Assembly: GCA_019239975.1 (NCBI GenBank)
Contig: JAFAZE010000167.1
Coordinates: 62,001-126,000 of the forward strand
Source of the DNA: Streptosporangiaceae bacterium
GTDB taxonomy: Bacteria > Actinomycetota > Actinomycetes > Streptosporangiales > Streptosporangiaceae
Reading direction: 5' to 3'
DNA: 64,000 bases
Part shown: positions 53,840 to 61,713 of the stretch, piece after piece
How the letters are laid out: the number at the start of each line of letters is the position of its first letter
Numbering within the stretch: position 1 is the stretch's first letter
Made by a program: the position numbers and the translations under genes
Notes under the pieces: model-generated
The model's database searches: none
The model's input: the letters and a program-made list of their open reading frames with translations, nothing else
What the model was told of the DNA's origin: nothing

Positions 53840-55147
53840 TCAAGACTCGAACTCGGTCCCGTCCAGGGTAGCCGCCTCCGCGACGCTGACCCGCGCGCTG
53901 GCCAGCGCGCGGGCGATGGGCCCCGCGGTGAGCCCGACCTGCCACGGCCGGGCGCCGTAGCTGGCCAGCGCGGCCGCCACGCCGTCCTCGCCGGCCGGAT
54001 CCGGTGGCTCCCAGCTGAGTCGGCGCACCGCATCGGGCGCGAGCAGGTTCTCCGCGGGAAGCCCGTGCGCGGCGGCGACGGACGTGACGGCCTCGCGTGC
54101 CGCCGCGAGCCGGGCCGCCGCCGCGGGGTCACGCTCGGTCCACCGGTGCGCGGGCGGGGGGCCCGCGACGGCCGATGTCCCGGTGGTGTCGGGCAGCTCG
54201 CCGTCGGCCAGCGCGCGGGCCCGCCGCACGGCCGCCATCCATTCCTGGGTGTGCCGCCTGGCGTTCCGCCCGGTGAACCCGGAGATCTTTTCCAGCTGCG
54301 CCCGGCCCGCCGGTATCACCCTGGCCGCCTCGACGATGGCGGTGTCCGGCAGCACGCGGCGCGGCGACAGGTCGGCGGCCCGGGCGATGTGGTCTCTCGC
54401 CTCCCACAGCTCGCGGACCACCGCGAGCCCACGGCGGCTGCGCACCCGGTGGATGCCGGATGTGCGCCGCCACGGGTCCGGCCGGGCCGGCGGCGGAACC
54501 GCCGCCGCCTCGGCGGCGAACTCCTGGCGTGCCCACTCGGCCTTGCCCTGCTCGTCGAGCTGAGCGGCCAGGGCGTTCCGCAGCTCGATCAGCACCTCGA
54601 CGTCGAGCGCCGCGTAGCGCAGCATCTCCTCCGACAGCGGGCGCGCCGACCAGTCGGCGGCCGAATGCTCCTTGGCCAGCCGGAACCCGAGTATCTCCTC
54701 GATGAGCGTGCCGAGCGCCACGCGCGGGTAGCCGAGAAGCCGCCCGGCCAGCTCGGTGTCGAACAGCCGCTGCGGCCGGTAGCCGACCTCCGCGAGGCAC
54801 GGCAGGTCCTGGGACGCGGCGTGCAGCACCGCCTCGATGTCGTCGAGCGCCGTGCCGAGCCCGCGCAGGTCCGGGCAGGCGATGGGGTCGATGAGCACGG
54901 TTCCCGCCCCCTGCCGGCGCAGCTGGACGAGGTAGGCGCGCTGCCCGTACCGGTAGCCGGAGGCCCTCTCGGCGTCCACCGCGACCGGCCCGCTGCCGCC
55001 GGAGAGCTTCGCGATCGCCTCGGCGAGCGCGGCGGGCGTGCTCACCACGGGCGGCAGCCCGTCGCGCGGCTCGAGCAGGTCCACGACCTCGTGTTGCGCG
55101 GTTTCCTGTGCCGAATTGCCCCCGTTCTGCCCGCTCTCCGGACTCAT
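53840..55147 (-). CDS. rnd: Ribonuclease D-like 3'-5' exoribonuclease with HRDC domain
   Basis: 435 residues. DnaQ-type DEDD exonuclease: motif I AVDAERASGYRY, motif II FDTELAGRLLGYPRVALGTLIEEILGF, motif III YAALDVEVLIELR. Central HRDC domain (VLPDTAIVEAARVIPAGRAQLEKISGFTG) and a second helical region to the C-terminus, similar to the mycobacterial homologue. Trims tRNA or other RNA 3' ends. ATG 55147 overlaps the DUF3000 stop (ATGA). Confidence 0.93.
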   Translation of the reverse strand: MSPESGQNGGNSAQETAQHEVVDLLEPRDGLPPVVSTPAALAEAIAKLSGGSGPVAVDAERASGYRYGQRAYLVQLRRQGAGTVLIDPIACPDLRGLGTALDDIEAVLHAASQDLPCLAEVGYRPQRLFDTELAGRLLGYPRVALGTLIEEILGFRLAKEHSAADWSARPLSEEMLRYAALDVEVLIELRNALAAQLDEQGKAEWARQEFAAEAAAVPPPARPDPWRRTSGIHRVRSRRGLAVVRELWEARDHIARAADLSPRRVLPDTAIVEAARVIPAGRAQLEKISGFTGRNARRHTQEWMAAVRRARALADGELPDTTGTSAVAGPPPAHRWTERDPAAAARLAAAREAVTSVAAAHGLPAENLLAPDAVRRLSWEPPDPAGEDGVAAALASYGARPWQVGLTAGPIARALASARVSVAEAATLDGTEFES

Positions 55148-55881
55148 CGGCGCCGCCGCGCGCTGCCGGGGCGGAATGCCCGTGTCCCTGGCTGCGGCGG
55201 CAGGCCGGCCGCGGCGGCGAGCAGCTCGCACCAGGCGGCCACGTGCGCTCCGAGATCCGGTTCGGCCTCGGGCGACCAGGAGGCGCGAAGCTCGAATCCG
55301 TTCAGCGGATCCTCGTCCTCTTTGGCGCCGAAGCCCTCGGTGATGACTCTCGTCACCGTCCCGCTGGGTACTTCGTAGCCCGGTGCGTGCGCGCCGAGCG
55401 CGTCGGTGAGCCAGCTCCAGCCGACCTCCCCGAGCAGCGGGTCTGCCGCCATCTCCGGTTCCACGTCCGCGCGGACGTATGCGATCAGGCGGAACGTGCC
55501 GCACCAGCCCTGCTGGCCTTCCGGGTCGTAGAGCAGAATGAGCCGCCCCCAGGCGACCTCGTCACCGTCCCGGTGTGCGGTGGCCGCGATCGCGGCGGCA
55601 TACGGTGCCAGCCGCTTCGGCGCCGGGATGTCGTCGAAAGTGAAATCCTCGCGCAGATCACGCTGTTCGTCCCGGCCGGCCCCGAACTCGGCCGCGGCTG
55701 CCGCGAAGGCGGACGCACCGTCGGCCGCTGTGCCGTCCGGTGCGCTGTCTTCCCGCGCCGCGTCGGTCGTGCCCGCGGCGGGAGTGGTCTCCGCCGCTCG
55801 AGTCACCTGTCCCGCCTGCCGCTCTGCAGCCCGTTTTCCCGCGGCCCGCCGGGCTGCGGACCTGTCCGCCGGCCTCGTCAT
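55144..55881 (-). CDS. DUF3000 domain-containing protein
   Basis: ATG 55881 gives 245 residues; a GTG at 55911 is also in frame. An Ala/Arg-rich N-terminal tail is followed by the DUF3000 domain: DIPAPKRLAPYAAAIAATAHRDGDEVAWGRLILLYDPEGQQGWCGTFRLIAYVRADVEPEMAADPLLGEVGWSWL and ITEGFGAKEDEDPLNGFELRASWSPEAEPDLGAHVAAWCELLAAAAGLPP. Actinobacterial, function unknown, consistently next to RNase D. Translationally coupled to it here. Confidence 0.93.
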   Translation of the reverse strand: MTRPADRSAARRAAGKRAAERQAGQVTRAAETTPAAGTTDAAREDSAPDGTAADGASAFAAAAAEFGAGRDEQRDLREDFTFDDIPAPKRLAPYAAAIAATAHRDGDEVAWGRLILLYDPEGQQGWCGTFRLIAYVRADVEPEMAADPLLGEVGWSWLTDALGAHAPGYEVPSGTVTRVITEGFGAKEDEDPLNGFELRASWSPEAEPDLGAHVAAWCELLAAAAGLPPQPGTRAFRPGSARRRR

Positions 55882-55956
55882 GCGCCGAGCGTACGTCGTG
55901 CCCGGCGGCACGTCGCGTGCGGCCAGCCGTTTTTCTTTTCCAGTCTACGGCCGCTG

Positions 55957-56169
55957 CTACGCGGCGCGCACCGGCTGGCTGGGTTCACCGGCATCCGAAA
56001 GACCTGCGTAAGGGACAAAGCCGATGATCAGAGCGGCCCCGCACTCGATGCAGGCCCACTCCGGGCATTCACCGTCGGGTGAGTCCGGGCATTCACCGGG
56101 AATCCCGTGGATCTGCTCGAACTGCTGTTCACCGCCACACCCGGGACAGTTCCTGCGCGGCTGGTTCAT
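55957..56169 (-). CDS. Small zinc-ribbon protein
   Basis: ATG 56169 begins a 70-residue protein MNQPRRNCPGCGGEQQFEQI with C-x2-C, then ECPDSPDGECPEWACIECGAALIIGF, giving a second set of cysteines for a zinc ribbon. It is a small conserved actinobacterial gene type located between DUF3000 and hemE. It is easily missed because a long false frame runs across it on the same strand. Function unknown; nucleic acid binding is plausible. Confidence 0.8.
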   Translation of the reverse strand: MNQPRRNCPGCGGEQQFEQIHGIPGECPDSPDGECPEWACIECGAALIIGFVPYAGLSDAGEPSQPVRAA

Positions 56170-56310
56170 CACGCGACCCCTTAGCGGACGACGCTCACAT
56201 GCGGGACTCGTCCCGATACTGGCACGCGGAGCCGCCGATACCGTGGATCTCCGGCGGCGTGTCGCCGCGGGCGGGATCGGGGCGCCCGCGCCCTGTGAGA
56301 AGATCCCTTG

Positions 56311-57489
56311 GTGACCATCCTGCCGCAGCCGGGCTCCGCCAACCGGGCGGACGGCGTCTCCGCCGCTCAGCTGGACAACTCCGCCGCGCGGATAGACAGC
56401 TCGCCGTTCATGCGCGCCTGCCGGAGGGAGCCGGTGCCCTATACGCCTGTCTGGTTCATGCGCCAGGCGGGCCGGTCGCTCCCCGAGTACCGGCGGCTCC
56501 GGGCGCAGACCTCGATGCTCGAGTCGTGCACCCGGCCGGAACTGGTCACCGAGATCACCCTCCAGCCGCTGCGCCGGTACGACGTGGATGCCGCGATCCT
56601 GTTCAGCGACATCGTCGTCCCGCTGCGGGCGGTGGGCGTCGACATCGACATCAAGCCCGGGATCGGCCCGGTCGTGGAACGCCCGTTCCGCGACACCGGC
56701 GACCTCGCCCGGCTGCGCCCGCTCGACCCTTCCGACGTGCCGTATATCGGCGAGGCCGTGCGGGCGCTGGTGAGCGAGCTGGACGAGCGGCCGCTCATCG
56801 GCTTCGCCGGCGGCCCGTTCACCCTCGCCTCGTACCTGGTCGACGGCGGCCCGTCCAAGAACCACGACCGCACCAAGGCGCTGATGTACGGGAATCCCGA
56901 GCTGTGGCACGCCCTGCTCGGCAGGCTGGCCGGCATCGCGATCACGTTCCTGCAGGTCCAGATCGCGGCCGGCGCGTCGGCGGTGCAGCTGTTCGACTCC
57001 TGGGCCGGCGCCGTCGGCCCGGACGATTACCGGCACGCCGTGCTGCCGCACACCAGCCGGATCTTCGCGGCGCTCGAGCCCACCGGGGTGCCGCGAATTC
57101 ACTTCGGCGTCGGCACCGGGGAACTGCTCGGCCTTCTCGGCGAGGCAGGAGCCGACGTGGTGGGAGTCGACTGGCGGGTCCCTCTGGACGAGGCCGCGCG
57201 CCGCGCCGAGCCCGGCAAGGCCCTCCAGGGCAACCTGGACCCCGCGGTCCTGCTCGCCTCCTGGGAGGCCGTCGCGCACCGCGCCCGGGATGTGATCGCG
57301 CGCGGCCGCACCGCCGAAGGCCACATCTTCAACCTCGGCCACGGCGTCCTCCCCGAAACAGACCCCGACGTCCTGGCCAGACTCGCCGACCTGGTCCACT
57401 CCGAATCCGCCCGCACCCCGCCTGAGCCCGGCACGCATGACCTGACCGAGGAAGGACCGCGAGAATGGAACAACGGATCAGTCTGGTAA
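56311..57489 (+). CDS. hemE: Uroporphyrinogen decarboxylase
   Basis: GTG 56311 after GAGAAG. 392 residues. Decarboxylates the four acetate side chains of uroporphyrinogen III to give coproporphyrinogen III. Motifs: [19 protein letters not shown], the catalytic Asp in [45 protein letters not shown] and [14 protein letters not shown]. The C-terminal ~30 residues after [11 protein letters not shown] are non-conserved and overlap the VOC gene by 25 bp. Works in the same haem pathway as the ferrochelatase at 3763. Confidence 0.96.
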   Translation: MTILPQPGSANRADGVSAAQLDNSAARIDSSPFMRACRREPVPYTPVWFMRQAGRSLPEYRRLRAQTSMLESCTRPELVTEITLQPLRRYDVDAAILFSDIVVPLRAVGVDIDIKPGIGPVVERPFRDTGDLARLRPLDPSDVPYIGEAVRALVSELDERPLIGFAGGPFTLASYLVDGGPSKNHDRTKALMYGNPELWHALLGRLAGIAITFLQVQIAAGASAVQLFDSWAGAVGPDDYRHAVLPHTSRIFAALEPTGVPRIHFGVGTGELLGLLGEAGADVVGVDWRVPLDEAARRAEPGKALQGNLDPAVLLASWEAVAHRARDVIARGRTAEGHIFNLGHGVLPETDPDVLARLADLVHSESARTPPEPGTHDLTEEGPREWNNGSVW

Positions 57490-57854
57490 CGCTCGGCGTC
57501 ACGGACCTGGCCCGTGCGCGCGCCTTCTACGAGGCGCTTGGCTGGCGCGGGGCCCAGCAGCCCGATGACGAGGTCTGCTTCTTTCAGGCCGGCGGAATGG
57601 TCTTCGGGCTGTGGACCGCGCTCGGCGGCCACGGCGCTCCCGGGATCGAGCTCGCGCACAACGTGCGCTCACCCGAGGACGTCGGCGCTTTGCTCGCCGA
57701 CGCCGAGCGCGCCGGAGGCGCCATCGTCCGCCCGGCAGGACAGACGGACTGGGGCGGAACGTCAGGAGCGTTCGCCGACCCCGAGGGCTACGTGTGGGAA
57801 GTGGCCCACAACCCAGGCTGGACGATCGGCCACGACGGCACGGTACACATCTGA
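57465..57854 (+). CDS. VOC (glyoxalase/bleomycin-resistance-like) family protein
   Basis: 129 residues, beginning within the hemE tail. Two beta-alpha-beta-beta-beta modules: [24 protein letters not shown] and [50 protein letters not shown], the latter close to the common 'lactoylglutathione lyase-like' type. Likely metal-dependent dimer; substrate unknown. Coupled translation with hemE is suggested by the overlap. Confidence 0.92.
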   Translation: MEQRISLVTLGVTDLARARAFYEALGWRGAQQPDDEVCFFQAGGMVFGLWTALGGHGAPGIELAHNVRSPEDVGALLADAERAGGAIVRPAGQTDWGGTSGAFADPEGYVWEVAHNPGWTIGHDGTVHI

Positions 57855-57987
57855 CCTGCGCCGGCGCGCAGCGGGCACCCGAAGACAAGCACCTGCGGTC
57901 ACGGTCGCGGGGGCAAAGACGGGAATCAACGCATGGTCTCGTGCGGGCGGGTAGCTGACACATAAACCCGCCGAGAGGAGATCTGCG

Positions 57988-58218
57988 ATGACGGCTCAGG
58001 AAACCGGTCCGGTGACCGGCACCAAGGACAAGGACTACAACCTGATCTGGTACGTGGAAGCCTGCCTGAGCAACGCGCTGCGCCTGGAGACCTACATCCA
58101 GGACGCGACCCGGGACGGCGACTCCGAGGTCGCCGAGCTGTTCCGCAAGGCACAGGCGGACAGCCGCAAGGGAGCCGAGATGGGCAAGGAGATGCTGCGC
58201 TCGCGGCTCGCCTCCTGA
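57988..58218 (+). CDS. Small conserved helical protein
   Basis: 76 residues with a strong ribosome site (GAGAGGAG 57973-57980). Sequence MTAQETGPVTGTKDKDYNLIWYVEACLSNALRLETYIQDATRDGDSEVAELFRKAQADSRKGAEMGKEML... is two helices rich in acidic/basic residues, resembling the first helices of ferritin-like/bacterioferritin-type bundles. No cysteine pair or membrane segment. Similar small proteins occur in actinomycetes; function unknown. Confidence 0.8.
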   Translation: MTAQETGPVTGTKDKDYNLIWYVEACLSNALRLETYIQDATRDGDSEVAELFRKAQADSRKGAEMGKEMLRSRLAS

Positions 58219-58251
58219 CGGGCGGTCAGGGCCGCCTCGCTCAGGGCTGGC

Positions 58252-60435
58252 TCAGGATCCGGGGATCCAGACGCGCATGGCGCCGGGGCCGCGGTTGTCC
58301 CACTGGAAGTACGGGATCGCGACGGCCGGAACACGCGGCACCGGCGTCCGCGGCGCGGGCGGAAGATACCTGCCGACGGCGCTCAGCTGGATCGTGCGGC
58401 CGATGCCGTCGAGCGTGGCCTCGCGTTCGCTCAGCTTGGTCCCGGGACGTACGGCCATGTCATGGAGGGGGACGAGCTGGTCGGCCTGCTCGAAACAGTA
58501 GACGAGCGGGCCGCGCTCGACCGCGGCGCAGCCGCGCATCGCGTCGGCACGGCGGTCCGGGTACGTCCAGCGCGGGGTCAGGTCCAGGTGCAGGGTGACC
58601 ACGTCGCCGGGACGCCATTGCCGGCGCAGACGCAGATAGCCGCGCTGGGGCAGCACGCTCCGCTCCGCGGAGCTGTTGATCTTGAAGTTAGTGCCGGTGC
58701 TCCAGGCGGGGATGCGCAGTGCCAGTGCGCGGGCGGCTGCCGGGGCGGCGAGCACGCGCAGCGTGACCTGACCGGACCATGGGTAATCCGTGGTCACGTC
58801 GATGTCCAGGTCCGCGCCGGTCAGGCGGCTGCTGGCGTACTGGTGGACGTGCAGGGTGCCGTCCGTCACCGTGGCGAGGTAATGGTCCAGTGACGCGAGC
58901 AGGCGCATGATGTTCGGCGGGCAGCAGGCGCAGCTGAACCATACGCGGCGGCGGCCGGGGTCGTCTTTCTCGAAATGATCCTCGCGGCGCTGCAGCGGGT
59001 TCACATAGAAGAAGCGATCGCCCTCCGCGGAAATCGCGGCCGCGAACCCGTTGAAGAGCACGCGCTCCATGTGGTCCGCGTACTTCGCGTCGCCGGTGGC
59101 CAGCAGCAGCCGCCAGCTCCACTGGAAGCTGGCGATCGCGGCGCAGGTCTCGTTGTACGCGCGGTCCGGCGGCAGCTCGAACCGGTCGCCGAAGCCCTCA
59201 TCCACGTGCCGTGAGCCATTCCCGCCTGTCAGGTACGTCTTCGTGGCGAGCATGTCGTCCCAGCGGCGGACCGAAGACTGGAGCAGCTCGTCGTCGTGTG
59301 TCTCGACGGCCACGTCCACGACGCCCGCCTCCAGGTAGAGCGCCCGGACGACGTGGCCCACCTCGGTGTCCGACTCCCGGACGGGGAGGTGGTCTTGCAG
59401 ATAGCGGCGGCCCATGCCGGAATCGCCGGCCAGGCCGTGGCCTCGCTGGTCCACGAACTGGCGGGCGAGATCGAGGTAGCTCACGGTGCCCGTCGCGCGG
59501 TAAAGCTCGGTGAGCGCCGTCTCGACGATCGGGTGGCCGTCCAGGCCTCTCTCCTTGCCGGTCTCCTTGCCGGCGAACTCGCTGACGAGGTTGCCGGCGA
59601 GGCGGGTGGCGATGTCGAGCAGGCGGGCGTCGCCGGCGGCGCGCCGCATCGCGATCGCGGCCTGGATGAGATGGCCAGCGCAGTACAGCTCGTGACTCCA
59701 CGCCAGCCTGGCGTAACGGGGCTCGCCGCTGGCCTGGACGTATGAATTGAGGTAACCGTCGGCCTGCTGGGCCTGTTCCAGAAGCTCGATGACGGCGGCG
59801 GTGAATTCGGTCAAGGCGGGCTGGGGCCCGCGCGCCAGCTCCCAGCCGATGGCTTCCACCGTCTTGTAGATGTCCGAGTCCATGAAGACCGGCCCGCGGT
59901 AGCCCAGCCCCGGGAGCGGATCGACCGGGCCGAGCTCGCGGGGCCGGTGCCCGTCTCCGTCGGCCGGGGTTCCGTCCGCCGTGGCCGCGCCGGCCGGAAC
60001 CGCGCCGACGGTGGCCGCGCCGCCCGGGACCGCGCCGGCAGTGGTCACGTCGACTGGGACCGCGCCGGCAGTGGCCGCGCCGGCAGCGGCCGCGCCGGCG
60101 GTGGCCGCGCCGCCCCTCATCGCGCCGGCCACGGTGCCCGCCTGGATGGCGAGGCGCAGGTTGTCCAGGTTTCCCGCCACCTCAAGCTGGCGAAGCGCGA
60201 GCGGCATGCTCGCGGTCGCGTTGCGCTGCTGCCAGTCGTGCAGCAGGCCCGCCGTCAGCCGGGCATCGCCCAGGGCCAGAGGGCGGTGGGCCCCGAACGC
60301 GGACGAGGTGGGGATGACGGGGCCGCCGCTGCCCCCACCGGGACTGACCAGGACCGGCGGGGTTTCCGCTGACTCATCCGGCGTATGCAGGGGACACGCT
60401 CCCAGATTGAGGAATAGGTTTTCCCGAACTAGCAT
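58252..60435 (-). CDS. GH127 beta-L-arabinofuranosidase-like protein
   Basis: 727 residues, no signal peptide. (alpha/alpha)6 barrel with the GH127 zinc-binding set: E429 (AYNETCAAI) and C502/C504/C505 (FSCACCPPN), the latter Cys being the nucleophile in characterised HypBA1. Other conserved parts: PVFMDSDIYKTVEAIGWELARG, GHEL-type WSHELYCAGHLIQAA, VNPLQRREDHF, AFNQADQLVPL-like C-terminus. An Ala/Gly/Thr-rich insertion of ~50 residues (about 105-157) encoded by four 30-bp repeats interrupts the N-terminal part. A -10 box lies three bases before ATG 60435, so the start may be later. Divergent from the LacI gene. Confidence 0.9.
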   Translation of the reverse strand: MLVRENLFLNLGACPLHTPDESAETPPVLVSPGGGSGGPVIPTSSAFGAHRPLALGDARLTAGLLHDWQQRNATASMPLALRQLEVAGNLDNLRLAIQAGTVAGAMRGGAATAGAAAAGAATAGAVPVDVTTAGAVPGGAATVGAVPAGAATADGTPADGDGHRPRELGPVDPLPGLGYRGPVFMDSDIYKTVEAIGWELARGPQPALTEFTAAVIELLEQAQQADGYLNSYVQASGEPRYARLAWSHELYCAGHLIQAAIAMRRAAGDARLLDIATRLAGNLVSEFAGKETGKERGLDGHPIVETALTELYRATGTVSYLDLARQFVDQRGHGLAGDSGMGRRYLQDHLPVRESDTEVGHVVRALYLEAGVVDVAVETHDDELLQSSVRRWDDMLATKTYLTGGNGSRHVDEGFGDRFELPPDRAYNETCAAIASFQWSWRLLLATGDAKYADHMERVLFNGFAAAISAEGDRFFYVNPLQRREDHFEKDDPGRRRVWFSCACCPPNIMRLLASLDHYLATVTDGTLHVHQYASSRLTGADLDIDVTTDYPWSGQVTLRVLAAPAAARALALRIPAWSTGTNFKINSSAERSVLPQRGYLRLRRQWRPGDVVTLHLDLTPRWTYPDRRADAMRGCAAVERGPLVYCFEQADQLVPLHDMAVRPGTKLSEREATLDGIGRTIQLSAVGRYLPPAPRTPVPRVPAVAIPYFQWDNRGPGAMRVWIPGS

Positions 60436-60438
60436 CGT

Positions 60439-60467
60439 AGGCTAGAGTCTCGGCTTCAGTACGTCAA
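60439..60467 (-). promoter_or_regulatory. Promoter of the GH127 gene
   Basis: On the minus strand TTGACG (60467-60462) and TAGCCT (60444-60439) are 17 bp apart. The -10 ends only three bases before ATG 60435, which would place the transcript start inside the annotated gene. Confidence 0.6.
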
Positions 60468-60489
60468 CAGCGGGGCACGGGCGAATCCC

Positions 60490-60561
60490 CGGCACGTGGC
60501 CGCTTGGCAGGCATGCGGCACGTGCCCGGTTGGCGGCATGCGGCAGGTGGCCGGTCGGCAG
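60490..60561. repeat. Three ~25-bp direct repeats upstream of LacI gene
   Basis: Units of CGGCACGTGGCCGCTTGGCA type start at 60490, 60516 and 60541 (26, 25 and 21 bp). Each contains a CACGTG- or CAGGTG-like core and a GGCATG end in the first two. They fill the promoter region of the lacI-type gene and the space beyond the GH127 promoter. Confidence 0.65.
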
Positions 60562-60575
60562 CAGGAGGAGCACGC

Positions 60576-61565
60576 ATGAGGCGGGCGACCATCAGGGACG
60601 TGGCGGCGGCGGCCGGAGTGTCCATCGGCACCGCGTCGAAGGCGCTCAACGGGCAGGGCAAGCTCCGCGCCGAAACCCGGGAGCGCGTCGCCAACGCGGC
60701 CCAGCAGCTCGGGTTCGCCCCGAACACGCTGGCTCAGGCCCTGCTGGCCGGCCGCTCGTTCACCGTCGGGCTGATCACGACCGACAGCTTCGGCCGGTTC
60801 AGCATCCCGGTGATGCTCGGCGCCGAAGACGCGCTCGGCACCGGCCAGATATCGGTCTTCATGTGCGACACACGCGATGATCCGGACCGCGAGCAGCGGT
60901 ACATCGAGATGCTCTCCGCGCGCAGGGTCGATGGCCTGATCGTCACCGGCCGGCGGATCGAGCCCAGGCCGCCGGTACGCGTCGCCCCCAGCATCCCGGT
61001 GGTGTACGCGATGACCCAGCCGGCCGACGGCGGCGCGCCCGCGGTGCTGCCCGACGACGAGAGCGGCGGCCGCGCGGCGGCCGGGCACCTGCTGGGCATC
61101 GGCCGCCGGCGCATCGCGCATATCACGGGCCCGGAGCGTTTCCTGTGCGCCCGGCTGCGGGCGCGGGGCTTCGCCGCGGCGCTTTCGGAGGCCGGTACCG
61201 AGCCGTGCGGCGACATCCTGTACGGCGAGTGGAGCGAGCGCTGGGGCCGGGAGGCGGCCGGGCAACTGCTCGCCGGCCGGCCGGACGCGATCTTTTGCGG
61301 GAGCGACCAGATCGCCCGGGGCGTCGCCGACACGCTGCGCGCCGTCGGGCGGCGCGTTCCGGAGGACGTCGCCCTTGTCGGCTTCGACAACTGGGCGCCC
61401 ATGGCACTCGGCGCGCTACCGTCGCTGACCAGCGTGGACATGTGCCTGGAGGAAGTCGGCCGCATCGCCGCCGGGCACCTGCTCGCCGCGATCGGCGGCG
61501 AGCACCCGCACGGCGTGCACACGGTCCCGTGCCGGCTGGTGGTCCGGGAGTCCAGCGCGGCCTGA
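60576..61565 (+). CDS. LacI-family transcriptional regulator
   Basis: ATG 60576 follows GGAGGAG. 329 residues: N-terminal LacI helix-turn-helix with hinge (RRATIRDVAAAAGVSIGTASKALNGQGKLRAETRERVANAAQQLGFAPNTLAQALLAGRS), then a periplasmic-binding-protein-like sugar-binding core (TVGLITTDSFGRFSIPVMLGAEDAL, DGLIVTGRRIEPRP, DAIFCGSDQIARGVADTL, DVALVGFDNWAPM). Effector unknown but the neighbours suggest an arabinose- or plant-glycan-derived sugar. The operator at 61630 is a likely target. Confidence 0.94.
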   Translation: MRRATIRDVAAAAGVSIGTASKALNGQGKLRAETRERVANAAQQLGFAPNTLAQALLAGRSFTVGLITTDSFGRFSIPVMLGAEDALGTGQISVFMCDTRDDPDREQRYIEMLSARRVDGLIVTGRRIEPRPPVRVAPSIPVVYAMTQPADGGAPAVLPDDESGGRAAAGHLLGIGRRRIAHITGPERFLCARLRARGFAAALSEAGTEPCGDILYGEWSERWGREAAGQLLAGRPDAIFCGSDQIARGVADTLRAVGRRVPEDVALVGFDNWAPMALGALPSLTSVDMCLEEVGRIAAGHLLAAIGGEHPHGVHTVPCRLVVRESSAA

Positions 61566-61597
61566 AGGCGCGGATCACGACCCGCGACGCTTGGGGG

Positions 61598-61649
61598 TTG
61601 ACGAGCGGGCCTCAGGCTTTCTAGCTTGGTGAGGCAAACGATTTCCTCA
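61598..61649 (+). promoter_or_regulatory. Promoter overlapped by a LacI-type operator
   Basis: -35 TTGACG (61598-61603), 17 bp, -10 CTAGCT (61621-61626). Starting four bases later, TGAGGCAAACGATTTCCTCA (61630-61649) is an imperfect palindrome (8 of 10 pairs) with a central CG, the usual form of LacI operators. It covers the expected transcription start of the glycosidase gene at 61714. Confidence 0.7.
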
Positions 61650-61671
61650 TCAGATTCACAACAGCCTAAAC

Positions 61672-61701
61672 GTCTTCCGCACACCAGTCTTCCGCACACC
61701 A
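61672..61701. repeat. 15-bp direct repeat in the glycosidase leader
   Basis: GTCTTCCGCACACCA occurs twice in tandem (61672-61686, 61687-61701) between the operator and the ribosome site AAAGGAAG. A small slippage duplication. Confidence 0.6.
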
Positions 61702-61713
61702 AAGGAAGCGCAC

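Noticed and set aside
53753-55378. 541-codon plus-strand frame over RNase D
   Set aside because: Antisense shadow; the minus-strand DEDD and HRDC motifs define the gene.
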